Source: Polyangium sp. 15x6 (GTDB lineage: Bacteria > Myxococcota_A > Polyangia > Polyangiales > Polyangiaceae). From it: a stretch of 64,000 nt of DNA. Position 1 is the first letter of the stretch. Each line of letters opens with the position of its first letter. The DNA lies in contig NZ_JASBQE010000049.1 of assembly GCF_029960785.1 (NCBI RefSeq), forward strand, positions 1 to 64,000, in the 5' to 3' direction. The notes under the pieces are model-generated. The model was not told the DNA's origin. It ran no database searches and saw only the letters and a program-made list of their open reading frames with translations. A program made the translations under genes and the position numbers. Below are positions 1 to 7,774 of the stretch, piece after piece.

Positions 1-1635
1 CGCGGCCGAAGCGCTGCCCGCGGGCGCGGCCGACGCGCTCGCGGGCGGAGCGGCCAGGGCGCTGTCCGACGGCGCCGGCGCCGTCTCCGCGGTGGCCGGC
101 GTCGGCGCAGCCTTCACCGTCTCCGTGGGCGTGGGCGTCGGCGTCACGGCGCCGCCCGTGTTTCCGGGCTGCGTCCCGCCGGGCAAGCCGCCGATCCAGC
201 CCTTCTGCATCGCGACGAACGCACCCGCGCCGATGAGCAAGAGCGCCGCGGCGACGAGCAGCCACCCGGGCAAACCCTTCTTCGGCTCCGGCTCCGGCTT
301 CGTCTCTTCCGGCTCCTTCGCCACGACGACCGGCTTCTTCTCCACCGGCGGCTTGGTCACGGCGACGGGCTTCTTCTCGACCTCGGGCTTCTTCGTCGGC
401 AGCGGCGGCTTCGCGGCCGGCTTCTTTTCCGGCTCCGGCTTCGGCTCGAGCTCCGCGGCGCCGAGCTCGATCGAGGCCTCCTCGGTCTCGACCTCGGGCT
501 TCTTGGCCGGCGCGGGCTTCTTCTCGGACTCGGGCTTCTTCTCGGGCGCGGCGGCCTCGATCTCGACGACGGCCTCGGGCTCGGGCTTCCTGACCGAAGC
601 GGGCTTCTTCTCGGACTCGGGCTCCTTCTCGGGCGCGGCAGCCTCGACCTCGACGACGGCCTCGAGCTCGGGCTTCTTCTCGGGCTCGGGCTTCGCTTCG
701 AGGACGGGCTCCGGCTCCTTCTCGGGCTCGGGCTTCTTTTCCGGCTCGGGCGGCCTCACGAGCGCTGCGACGAGCGCGGCGCTCGGCTTCGACGTCGAGG
801 CGGGCTCGAACAGCTTCGTCGGCTCGGCGTCGTCGCCGTCGCCGTCCTCCTCGATCGCCGAGGGCAAACCGGTGCTCGTCGTCTCCGGCTTCTTCGCAGC
901 GTCGGTCCCGATGAGGGCCTCGATCTGCTCCGGCGCGAGCGCGAGCGGCGCGGTGATCGCGTCGGTGTCCTGGAGCGGCGGGGGACGGGAGTCGCCGACC
1001 TCTTCGCCGTCGCCGACACCGGGCAGCGTCCTCTTTAGCTCGTCGACCGGCTTCGCGGCCGGCTTCGTGGCGATGGGCGTCGCGGCCGGCGTCGTGAGCT
1101 TCGGCATCGCGGCCCCGAGTCCGGTCTTGGCGGCGGGCGTCGCGGCAGGCGTCGTCGCGGCCGGCTTCGCGCCCGTGGTGACGGGCGTGAGCGGCTTCGG
1201 GCCGGGGATGGCCGCGGGTTTCGTGGCGGCCGGCGCGACGGCGGCAGGCTTGGCGGCCGTGGTGACGGGCGTGAGCGGCTTCGGACCCGGCACAGCGGGA
1301 GGCTTGGCAGCCGTGGTGACGGGCGCGGGTTTGGCCGGGGGCGTCCTCGGCGTGCCCTCCTTGAGGCCGGGCAGCGGAGATGCGATGGCCACGGCCTTCG
1401 CGGGCGCTTCCTTCGCGGGCGCCTCGTCCCAGAGGTCTTCGCTGATGTCGGGCTTCTTCGTGACGATCGGCGTCGCGGCCTCGGCGAGCGTGGGGATCGG
1501 GGCGCCGACCACGTCGTCCCCCGGCTTCACCGCGAGCGCGCCGATCCCGGCACGCTCGGGCCGGGGCAACGCGGCGTTCTTCTGGACCTTGTCGAGGAGC
1601 GCTTCCAGCGCCGCGATTCGTTGTTCGACGTTCAC
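1..1635 (-). CDS. Pro/Glu/Lys-rich single-pass membrane protein (3' end off window)
   Basis: Reading frame open from GTG at 1635 to the window edge, 545 residues without a stop. The N-terminus is a short charged helix (MNVEQRIAALEALL), followed by a long Pro/Ala/Thr-rich stretch with a repeated GPKPLTPVTT block and then many KPEPEKKP-type repeats. One transmembrane helix lies at about residues 454-476 (GWLLVAAALLLIGAGAFVAM), followed by a Pro/Thr/Ala-rich, presumably periplasmic, tail. No catalytic domain is visible. The plan of a charged extended cytoplasmic region, one TM helix and an extended tail recalls TonB-like or FHA/kinase-associated spacer proteins, but no family is assigned. The plus-strand ORF over the same bases encodes only Gly/Phe/Ser repeats and is the antisense shadow. 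The start is tentative: GAGG lies almost against the GTG. Confidence 0.72.
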   Translation of the reverse strand, partial: MNVEQRIAALEALLDKVQKNAALPRPERAGIGALAVKPGDDVVGAPIPTLAEAATPIVTKKPDISEDLWDEAPAKEAPAKAVAIASPLPGLKEGTPRTPPAKPAPVTTAAKPPAVPGPKPLTPVTTAAKPAAVAPAATKPAAIPGPKPLTPVTTGAKPAATTPAATPAAKTGLGAAMPKLTTPAATPIATKPAAKPVDELKRTLPGVGDGEEVGDSRPPPLQDTDAITAPLALAPEQIEALIGTDAAKKPETTSTGLPSAIEEDGDGDDAEPTKLFEPASTSKPSAALVAALVRPPEPEKKPEPEKEPEPVLEAKPEPEKKPELEAVVEVEAAAPEKEPESEKKPASVRKPEPEAVVEIEAAAPEKKPESEKKPAPAKKPEVETEEASIELGAAELEPKPEPEKKPAAKPPLPTKKPEVEKKPVAVTKPPVEKKPVVVAKEPEETKPEPEPKKGLPGWLLVAAALLLIGAGAFVAMQKGWIGGLPGGTQPGNTGGAVTPTPTPTETVKAAPTPATAETAPAPSDSALAAPPASASAAPAGSASAA

Positions 1636-1705
1636 GCCTCGGGAGGATACCCAATCGCGCGGCTCCTGACGAGGATCCGACGGGATGCGCAAGAAACTTG
1701 CGTTT

Positions 1706-2010
1706 CGGGGGGCGTCGCGCCGGGGTTTCACCCCGGACCCCGACCAGGGGTTGTCCACCCCTGGACCCGGACCAGGGCAAGCCCTGGACGTGGGGCGACA
1801 GCGCGCGATGCGCGCTGTCGACAGGGAGAACGTCCCCAGCACGTGGGGCAGCGTTGCTGTCTTGGCTGGCGAGGAGGATCGTGGTCTTGCCACGGGCCCG
1901 TCGGAAAAACCGCGCATCGCGCGGTTTTTTCGCTTTCGGTCCAGGCCGTGCCTGGTCCGGGGTGCAGGGGGCGGACAGCCTCCTGCTGGGGTGCGGGGCA
2001 ACGCCCCGCG
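1706..2010. repeat. Composite multi-hairpin intergenic repeat, copy A
   Basis: This fills the 375-bp gap between the partial membrane protein gene and rpsD. Between 1720 and 2009 (290 bp) lie successive short palindromes: CCGGGG/CCCCGG (1720-1736), CCAGGGG/CCCCTGG, CCAGGGC/GCCCTGG and GACAGCGCGC/GCGCGCTGTC. A central unit TGCTGTCTTGGCTG (1855-1868) follows. The hairpin types then recur in mirror order: AAAACCGCGC/GCGCGGTTTT, CCAGGC/GCCTGG, and GCGGGG/CCCCGC ending at 2009. The same order, total length and core occur at 9429-9718. The last hairpin abuts the rpsD stop and could also end rpsD transcription. Function is unknown; there is no ORF of note and no transposase. Confidence 0.8.
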
Positions 2011-2622
2011 TCAGAGACGGAGCGAATAGAACTCGACGACCCGCTGCACATCGACGGGGAACAACGCCGAGGAGGCGTCCGGCAGCGCCGTCACGGTGGC
2101 GTGGAACGCGGCCTTGTCGACGTTGAGCCACGAGGCGCGCTCCATCGTCTCGTCTGCGATCGCGGCGAGCACGTGCGGGTTCTTCCAGACCCTGGGCACG
2201 AGGGAAATCTTGTGTCCCTGGTCGACCCGGAACGACGCGATGTCGACACGTCGCCCGTTCACGTGCACGAAGCCATGGCTGACGAGCTGCCGCGCAGCCG
2301 GGATCGTGCGCGCGAAACCTGCGCGGAACACGACGTTGTCGAGACGCCGCTCGAGCAGCTCGACGAGCTTGTCACCGGGGGCGCCCTGGCTTCGCCCGGC
2401 TTCGACCATGAAGCGCCGGAGCTGGACCTCGGAGACGCCGTACCCGAACCGAAGCTTCTGCTTCTCGATCAGGCGGAGCTTGTACTCGGAGAGTTTGTGC
2501 CGCGCCTGCCCGTGCTGACCTGGCGGGTACGGACGTCGATCAATCTTTTTGCGCGAAAACCCCGGAAGATCGCAGCCGAGGGCGCGCATCACGCGAACGC
2601 GGGGACCTGTGTAGCGGCTCAT
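2011..2622 (-). CDS. rpsD: 30S ribosomal protein S4 (zinc-free type)
   Basis: 203 residues, normal length for S4. It binds 16S rRNA early in assembly of the small subunit and in many bacteria also represses translation of its own operon. The N-terminal domain carries the conserved PYPPGQHG and EKQKLRFGYG stretches. The S4 RNA-binding domain spans about residues 92-145 (RLDNVVFR, ARQLVSHG, VNGRRVDIAS) and the C-terminus is the usual VVEFYS. Only one Cys is present (C17), so the four-Cys zinc site of some S4 proteins is absent. The gene stands alone rather than beside S11, S13 and RNA polymerase alpha, and a Fur/Zur-like box lies 27-54 bases upstream. This suggests a metal-regulated, possibly second, S4 copy; whether another copy exists cannot be seen here. 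Confidence 0.95.
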   Translation of the reverse strand: MSRYTGPRVRVMRALGCDLPGFSRKKIDRRPYPPGQHGQARHKLSEYKLRLIEKQKLRFGYGVSEVQLRRFMVEAGRSQGAPGDKLVELLERRLDNVVFRAGFARTIPAARQLVSHGFVHVNGRRVDIASFRVDQGHKISLVPRVWKNPHVLAAIADETMERASWLNVDKAAFHATVTALPDASSALFPVDVQRVVEFYSLRL

Positions 2623-2648
2623 GGAAACTCAGGCTACCGCCCTGATAT

Positions 2649-2677
2649 GATAATGACAATGAAAATCGTTTTCATTT
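2649..2677 (-). promoter_or_regulatory. Fur/Zur-type operator upstream of rpsD
   Basis: An AT-rich island in very GC-rich DNA. It reads as hexamers GATAAT-GACAAT-GAAAAT-C-GTTTTC-ATTT, the classic repeated-hexamer form of a Fur box. Within it AATGAAAA-TCG-TTTTCATT (2658-2676) is a perfect 8-bp inverted repeat. It lies 27-54 bases before the rpsD ATG and downstream of the stop of the preceding minus-strand gene, so rpsD is its only plausible target. Fur-family repressors (Fur for iron, Zur for zinc) bind such sites. Which one acts here is inference. Confidence 0.78.
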
Positions 2678-2772
2678 GCGGCGAGGACGAACGCGCGCCG
2701 CGACGAGCGCCGGAAAGACGTTCGTCGCGGTGTTCCGAGGGGTTTGTCGTGAGCGGGGAGGGGACGGGAGGC

Positions 2773-2823
2773 GCTCCGGATCCGGAGCTTCGTGGGCGTG
2801 AGACGTGGGGGCCGCGCCCCCAC
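2773..2823 (-). terminator. Hairpins after the cytochrome gene
   Basis: Six bases past the stop codon of the minus-strand cytochrome gene lies GTGGGGGC-CGC-GCCCCCAC (2805-2823), a perfect 8-bp stem. A further perfect 16-bp palindrome GCTCCGGATCCGGAGC follows at 2773-2788. There is no T-run, so intrinsic termination may be partial. The pair insulates rpsD from upstream transcription. Confidence 0.5.
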
Positions 2824-2828
2824 CGTTC

Positions 2829-4634
2829 TCAGAGCGTCTCGAGGTAGGCCACGAGGTCGTCGACCTGCGCCGGCGTCAGGTGCGACGTCACGCCGTGCTT
2901 GTCACCGCCGCCGCAGGCCGGGTTGAAGCGGTCGCGCAGCGTCGTGGCGCAGCCGTCGTGCATGAAGGGCGCGCGGTCCGCGATGCCCATCAGCGTCGGC
3001 ACCTGGAACGCCTTGCCCGTGCCCACGTCGGCCCAGTCGTTGTTCGTCAGCTTCGCGCCGTTGTGGCAGGTCCCGCAGCCGACCTTCGCGTCGAAGTAGA
3101 GCTCCTTGCCGCGCTCCACCGCCGTCGCGTCCGCGATCTCGGCCTTCGGCAGCACCGGCTGCGCGTCGATCCAGCGACCGACGAGACGCGATTGACGCGG
3201 GCCGAGCGGCTGGCCGCCCATGCGGTTCACGAACACCTCGCTCATGATGTGGCCGAGGTCTTCCATGTCGCCGTCCCAGTGGAGCGGCGCCGTCGCCAGG
3301 ATGCCGCCGCGGATCGACTGCGTCCGGCGCGGACCGATCGGGTTGAAGTTCCAGGTCCGGGCGTCATCCATCGCCTCCGGGTGGCACGACGCGCACGCGA
3401 GCGAGTTGAAGCCCGTCGCGCTCTGGTGGAACACGTCGTGGCCCGTGTCGCGGCGGCTCTCGCCGGGCAGCTCGATCGTCTGCTGCGTGTTCGGCAGGTA
3501 GATCGCCGCGGGCTCGCGCAGCTGCACGGCGAGCTCCCCGCCGCCCCAGTACTGCGCCGCGATCGGCTGGCCGGGCACCTGCTCGGCGAACGACGGATCG
3601 CAGCCCGTCGACTGGTTCTCCGCGATCGAGCTCCGCGTCGTCCGCAGGATCGCGTTGTTGCCGGCGGCGACGATCGTCACCTCGCTCTGGTTCGGGGAGA
3701 CCGCGATGTCGACGGGCAGGGCCGAGCCGGAGAGCGACGCGCCGGCCAGGGTCGGGATCACGATGGGCACCGTCTCGTTGCCGGGCTCCACCTCGGTCAC
3801 CGTCGTCTGCACGATGCTCCCGTCGCAGCCGCCGCCGCTGCCGTAGCCGCCGGGCTGCTCGATCACCACCGCGTTCGACGTCCCGCGCTGGTGCACCATG
3901 ATCGCGCCGCCGCTCGGCCGCGACACCATGCGCCACGCCACGGCCGGCTCGAAGTGCGACTCCCCGCCGGTGAACGGATCGAAGCCCGTCACCTTGGCCG
4001 GCGCCTCGCGCTGCCAGACCTTGCCGTCCATGCCCACGACGAGCACCTCGGCCGAGCGGAAGCGGCTCACGAGCAGCTTGTCGCCTTGCACCACCACGTC
4101 GCGCAGATCGCGCTCGAGCTTCAGCACGCGCGTCGCCGCGCCGCCGCCCGCGGGCAGCGTCACGAGCTCACCCGACTGACAGGCCACGTGGAGGCGGTCG
4201 TTCTCGGCCTCGTAGGCGATGCCGCGCGGCGTCGCGCAGACCTGACGACGTTCGATCAGCTTGCCGCCGCCGGCCACGTCGATCGACGCCACGGCGCCGC
4301 CCGAGCGGAGGGCCACGTGGGCGCGGCCCTTGGCGTCGATCGCCACGCGCCCGGGCTCGTCGCCCTCTTCCAGCGTGACCTTGGCTTTCAGCGCGCGGGC
4401 TTCGAGGTCGACGATCCAGACCATGTCGCGGTCCGGGTCGGCGGCGACGGCGGTCTTGCCGTCATCTGCGATGGCGAGGGTGCCACCGGAGATGGCAGGC
4501 GGCGAGACGGCGGCGACGGCGATGTCCTTGTTGGGGATGAAGGTGTCGTCGATGCCTGAGCATCCGGCGGCGATGCTGGCGCCGGCGAGGGAGACGAGGA
4601 GCAAGGCGAGAGGGCGTCGAAGATGGGTTCGCAT
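2829..4634 (-). CDS. Lipoprotein: beta-propeller fused to di-heme cytochrome c (MauG/CCP-like)
   Basis: 601 residues from ATG 4634, chosen because GGAGG lies 5 bases upstream and a lipoprotein signal follows at once (LLLVSLAGASIAAGC). Residues of about 50-400 form YVTN/NHL-like propeller repeats. The C-terminal third carries two c-type haem sites, CASCH near residue 413 and CGTCH near 520, with the spacing and flanking motifs of the cytochrome c peroxidase/MauG family. The protein should be anchored in the periplasm and pass electrons or carry out peroxide-type oxidation. The upstream-extended ORF (to 4703) lacks a signal sequence and is not preferred. It is followed by terminator-like hairpins. 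The substrate is unknown. Confidence 0.85.
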   Translation of the reverse strand: MRTHLRRPLALLLVSLAGASIAAGCSGIDDTFIPNKDIAVAAVSPPAISGGTLAIADDGKTAVAADPDRDMVWIVDLEARALKAKVTLEEGDEPGRVAIDAKGRAHVALRSGGAVASIDVAGGGKLIERRQVCATPRGIAYEAENDRLHVACQSGELVTLPAGGGAATRVLKLERDLRDVVVQGDKLLVSRFRSAEVLVVGMDGKVWQREAPAKVTGFDPFTGGESHFEPAVAWRMVSRPSGGAIMVHQRGTSNAVVIEQPGGYGSGGGCDGSIVQTTVTEVEPGNETVPIVIPTLAGASLSGSALPVDIAVSPNQSEVTIVAAGNNAILRTTRSSIAENQSTGCDPSFAEQVPGQPIAAQYWGGGELAVQLREPAAIYLPNTQQTIELPGESRRDTGHDVFHQSATGFNSLACASCHPEAMDDARTWNFNPIGPRRTQSIRGGILATAPLHWDGDMEDLGHIMSEVFVNRMGGQPLGPRQSRLVGRWIDAQPVLPKAEIADATAVERGKELYFDAKVGCGTCHNGAKLTNNDWADVGTGKAFQVPTLMGIADRAPFMHDGCATTLRDRFNPACGGGDKHGVTSHLTPAQVDDLVAYLETL

Positions 4635-4737
4635 GAGGCCTCCGCGCTCCGCTTGGCAAATAAGAAGCCAAGCCTTGTCGAATTCTCGCCACTTCCAGTT
4701 CACGCTCCAACTGCGCGTGGAAGAAACGGAATCTCAA

Positions 4738-4780
4738 TCGGGGTGCGGGGTTGCACTCCGGGGGGCGTCGCGTGCGCCCG
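4738..4780. repeat. Possible fragment of the composite repeat
   Basis: The short gap between the cytochrome gene and the next minus-strand gene contains GGGGTGCGGGGTTGCACTCC followed by CGGGGGGCGTCGCG (4759-4772). The 14-mer is identical to the left edge of composite repeat A (1706-1719). It may be a decayed end of the same repeat family, or chance in GC-rich DNA. Confidence 0.35.
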
Positions 4781-4842
4781 TGAAGGAGGGTTCGCGCTGG
4801 GCGGGAAATGGTGTGCCAGCCGGCGCCGCTATGACGCGGATG

Positions 4843-5298
4843 TCACACCAGCTCGAAGACCTGGTCGAAGGAGTCGCCCTCCATGTCGACGTAGATCCGC
4901 TGGTCGGTGGCTTCGATGCCTTCGAGGCGCACGGAGAACAGGAACTTGCTCGCGCTCAGCGTCTCGGCGCCGCGGAAGCTCAGGGCGGCGCCGCCCGCGA
5001 CGAGGCGGGCATCACCGGAGAGGCGGGGCGCGATGCGCAGATCGAATCGCTTGAGGGGGATGCGCAGCGCCGGGCCTTCGTTGAGGAAACGCGTCGCCTC
5101 GCCCTCGCGGTGGAAGACGGCGTTGCCCCGGGCCTCGAGCTGCTTTCGGACCTCGGGCTTCAATCGATCGCCCGCGACGCTCTCCACGATCGAGAGGAGC
5201 GGCACCTCGCCTCCGTCCCGCACGGCGGGGACCAGGGTTTCGAGCAACTTCACGACGGATGTACGTAGCTCCGGGCGCCGGTGGGACTGGACGGGCAT
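4843..5298 (-). CDS. Hypothetical protein, 151 aa
   Basis: The start is ATG 5298, because GGAGG lies 7 bases upstream and the ORF further upstream is only a translation of the 43-bp tandem repeats. The N-terminal 60 residues look helical (RTSVVKLLETLVPAV, RKQLEARGNA). The remainder alternates short strands and ends IYVDMEGDSFDQVFELV. No signal peptide, membrane segment or metal motif is seen, so it is probably a small cytoplasmic alpha/beta protein. I do not recognise the family. It reads away from the repeat-rich region 5299-6006, which must hold its promoter. Confidence 0.75.
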   Translation of the reverse strand: MPVQSHRRPELRTSVVKLLETLVPAVRDGGEVPLLSIVESVAGDRLKPEVRKQLEARGNAVFHREGEATRFLNEGPALRIPLKRFDLRIAPRLSGDARLVAGGAALSFRGAETLSASKFLFSVRLEGIEATDQRIYVDMEGDSFDQVFELV

Positions 5299-5397
5299 CG
5301 ATACCTCCAAGGCTTCGCTTCTCGATGTCGTCTGGTGAGCGAAAACGCAAACAGAATCGCGCGATATGTCGGAGGCGGAATCGAGGGACGCGAATGC

Positions 5398-5612
5398 GCC
5401 GAAGAGGGGTCGGCGTGTGCCGGAAGTGTTTTGGCGGAGCGCCAAAGAGAGGTGGGCGCGTCCGGAGGTGTCTTCGGCGGAGCGCCGAAGAGGGGTCGGC
5501 GCGTCCGGAGGTGTCTTTGGAGGGGCGCCAAAGAGAGGTGGGCGCGTCGGAAGGGGTCTTTGGAGGGGCACCAAAGAGAGGTGGGCGCGTCCGGGAGTGT
5601 CTTGGGAAGGGC
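5398..5612. repeat. Five tandem 43-bp units with co-varying junction hairpins
   Basis: Units start at 5398, 5441, 5484, 5527 and 5570, each exactly 43 bp, and a sixth begins at 5613 then decays. Every unit junction forms a hairpin with a 5-7-base loop: TTTGGC/GCCAAA, TCTTCGGC/GCCGAAGA, TCTTTGG/CCAAAGA (twice) and CTTGG/CCAAG. Where one arm changes C to T, the other changes G to A, so pairing is kept. The array is non-coding and sits between the divergent genes at 4843-5298 (minus) and 6007-7653 (plus). Confidence 0.88.
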
Positions 5613-6006
5613 GCCAAGCAGAGCGCCGGGCGGGCGGAGGGGGCCTTGGCGCGCGTCCGGTGGGATTCCGCGCAGTTTTCGCACGGATCCCGCGCGCGCC
5701 GGGCACGCCTGTCAGCCACGAATGCCGCGAATGCCGGCAAACCACGTCGCTCCGGTGGGGCCGCTCTCCAAAATAAAGCTGGAGGTTGGTAATGCGCAGC
5801 CCCGCAGCGTCCTGCCGTTCCCATTAAATATCTCGACGACGTCCCGGCTGCCTGTCATTCAATTGCCCGTGACCGACACCGATTGACGCGCCGGCCTCAT
5901 TCGGCCCTTCCAGCGCGCACCGGCATCCTTCGTTTGGCCCTCGTCCTCGCGGCGACCGCGTCGGCCCGGCTCGGCCATTCGCACACCTCCTTTGAAAGGC
6001 GCACCC
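5613..6006. other. Intergenic leader region without a recognisable gene
   Basis: The rest of the 708-bp divergent intergenic region. It has an AT-richer patch around 5820-5830 (cattaaatatc) and a small palindrome CCTTTGAAAGG (5989-5999) overlapping the AAAGG ribosome site of the downstream lipoprotein gene. No ORF with coding character and no clear -35/-10 pair was found. It presumably carries the promoter for the gene at 6007. Confidence 0.4.
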
Positions 6007-7653
6007 ATGCACCGTTATCATTCCAATTCTTGTATTTCGCTTCTCGCCCTCCTCCTCGCCGCCTCCACGGCCTCGTGTGTCGCCTCCGAAGACGTCGTCC
6101 AGGATGACGAGATCGAGGCCGCCGAGAGCGACGTGGACGCCGTGAGCGATACGGCCGAAAGCGAGGCGAGCGACGAGGAGGTCGCGGAAGACGCCGTCAC
6201 GACCACCGAGGAGACCGCGGAGAGCGATGAAGCCGAGAGCGCGCTCTCGTCGCCGCGCGCCGAGTCGGTGCGCCTCGTGCCGTCGCAGGGTGGCACCGGT
6301 AGCCAGCGCGTCAATTTCGCGATTCCCCTCGCCCCCGGCGAGCTTTTCGAGGAATCCATGGTTCGCGTGGTCCACGAGGGCCGCGACCTGCCCCTCGCGC
6401 GCCGCGGGCTCGCCCGTCACCCCGACGGGAGCCTCCGGAGCGTGCAAGTCCAGGTCGACGTGGCCGTGTCCGGCGAGACGGAGCTGCGCGTGATCGTGGG
6501 CGAGCGGTCGAGAGCAGGCGCGCTCTCGATGGTCCCCGTGCAGCAGACGCTCTGGGACGCGGACGGGACGAAAGGGCCGCGCGTGTATGCGCTCCTCTCG
6601 CCCCAGCGGCTCGCGAAGAGCGGCGTGATGGGCACGATCGCCCCGGAATCCGAGACCGCGGGCTCGCCGTACGACGGCTGGGCGAAGGTCTGCGATTACG
6701 ATCGGCACGACGTCGACGCGTTCCTCCCGAAGAAGAGCGATCCCGCGGTCTGGCTCTACGATCGCGGCACCACGTTTTATCGGGGGTATGCGCGGCGGGG
6801 CGACGTCGGGACGCTCCGCACGGCCTACGCCGAGACCGCGCTTTACCGCGCGGGCATCTCCGGCAGCGGGAGGAACCTGGAGATCGGCATTCCCAGAAAG
6901 GCGAACGATCCCAAGTACCATTACAGCCAGAACCTCGCGATCCATTACCTCCTGACGGGCGACGATCGCTTCCGCGAGGCCGCGGAGAGCGTGGCCGATC
7001 GAATGGCCTCCATCTGGAAACCCCGGTACAAGGGGAGGGACACGGGCCTCTGGACCGAGCGCCATGCGGGCTTCTACCTGCTCGACATGACCTACGCGAT
7101 GATGGTCTCCGACGATCGGAGCGCCCATTTCCAGGAGCTCGCCGATGACGCGGTCGACGCGTACCTCGACATCCAGGCGACGTATCCGCAGGGCTACGGC
7201 GATTCGAATGCCCGCTGCTTCGCGCACCACGCCGGCGCGCACGGCGAGGGGTACGGCTACTTCGGTTGCAGCCCCTGGATGAGCGCCATCCTCGCCGACG
7301 GTCTCGATCTCTACGCGAGCGAGCGCGGTGGCCAGCGCGAGAACCAGGTGCACGCGTCGATCGTGAAGCTCGGCCGCGCCATCGCGCGCGAAGGGATGGA
7401 CAGCTCCGGCAAGCCCTACTACTTCATGGGCGAAGGCGGAACGGGCCGGGGCGAGGAAGACCCGGACGACGAGCACTGGGGTGAAGCCGCGTACGTCATG
7501 GCCATGGCCTACCACTACTCGCACGATGGCTCGCTGGCGAACGCCGTCGGCGATCTCGTGGCGAAGCTCCAGCGGCACGGTCGCGCGCCGCACATGCGGA
7601 GCTTCAACTGGCAGTGCCGCAGCGCCGTGGCCACGCCGGCGTACATGCGCTGA
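6007..7653 (+). CDS. Secreted lipoprotein, PcRGLX/YetA-like polysaccharide-active fold (tentative)
   Basis: 548 residues from ATG 6007, with AAAGG upstream. The TTG 15 bases earlier would lengthen the signal for no reason. The lipoprotein signal is LLALLLAASTASC. A very acidic linker follows (residues of about 30-85, rich in E, D, S and A). Next comes a beta region with FAIPLAPGEL and HPDGSLRSVQVQV, resembling the N-terminal sandwich of YetA/rhamnogalacturonan-lyase-like proteins. The rest is helical with LAIHYLLTGDDRFREAAESVADRM, as in alpha/alpha-barrel carbohydrate enzymes. It probably binds or degrades a polysaccharide at the cell surface. No catalytic residue can be fixed from sequence alone. 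A terminator-like hairpin follows. Confidence 0.72.
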   Translation: MHRYHSNSCISLLALLLAASTASCVASEDVVQDDEIEAAESDVDAVSDTAESEASDEEVAEDAVTTTEETAESDEAESALSSPRAESVRLVPSQGGTGSQRVNFAIPLAPGELFEESMVRVVHEGRDLPLARRGLARHPDGSLRSVQVQVDVAVSGETELRVIVGERSRAGALSMVPVQQTLWDADGTKGPRVYALLSPQRLAKSGVMGTIAPESETAGSPYDGWAKVCDYDRHDVDAFLPKKSDPAVWLYDRGTTFYRGYARRGDVGTLRTAYAETALYRAGISGSGRNLEIGIPRKANDPKYHYSQNLAIHYLLTGDDRFREAAESVADRMASIWKPRYKGRDTGLWTERHAGFYLLDMTYAMMVSDDRSAHFQELADDAVDAYLDIQATYPQGYGDSNARCFAHHAGAHGEGYGYFGCSPWMSAILADGLDLYASERGGQRENQVHASIVKLGRAIAREGMDSSGKPYYFMGEGGTGRGEEDPDDEHWGEAAYVMAMAYHYSHDGSLANAVGDLVAKLQRHGRAPHMRSFNWQCRSAVATPAYMR

Positions 7654-7670
7654 AGAAACGTCACGACCCG

Positions 7671-7694
7671 GGGGTCACGAATCCACGTGACCCC
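7671..7694. terminator. Terminator-like hairpin
   Basis: GGGGTCACG-AATCCA-CGTGACCCC, a perfect 9-bp stem starting 18 bases past the stop of the lipoprotein gene. It lacks a T-run. It may terminate that gene or act as an operator for the TolC-family gene at 7775. Confidence 0.5.
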
Positions 7695-7774
7695 GGCGTG
7701 ATGCCGCCCATGTAAAGTCGTGCAAGGATGCTTGACGGGAGAGGCGAGCGCCCATAAGTGACCGGCGGGTCAAC

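Noticed and set aside
92-1669. Long plus-strand ORF rich in Gly, Phe and Ser
   Set aside because: It is the antisense of a minus-strand frame with a clear KPEPEK repeat region and a transmembrane helix; the Gly/Phe repeats are just the complement of Lys/Pro/Glu codons.
2805-4559. 584-codon plus-strand ORF opposite the cytochrome gene
   Set aside because: His/Arg-rich antisense shadow; the minus strand carries two haem motifs and a lipoprotein signal.
5398-5612. CRISPR array
   Set aside because: The 43-bp units are contiguous with no unique spacers, and no cas gene is in the window.
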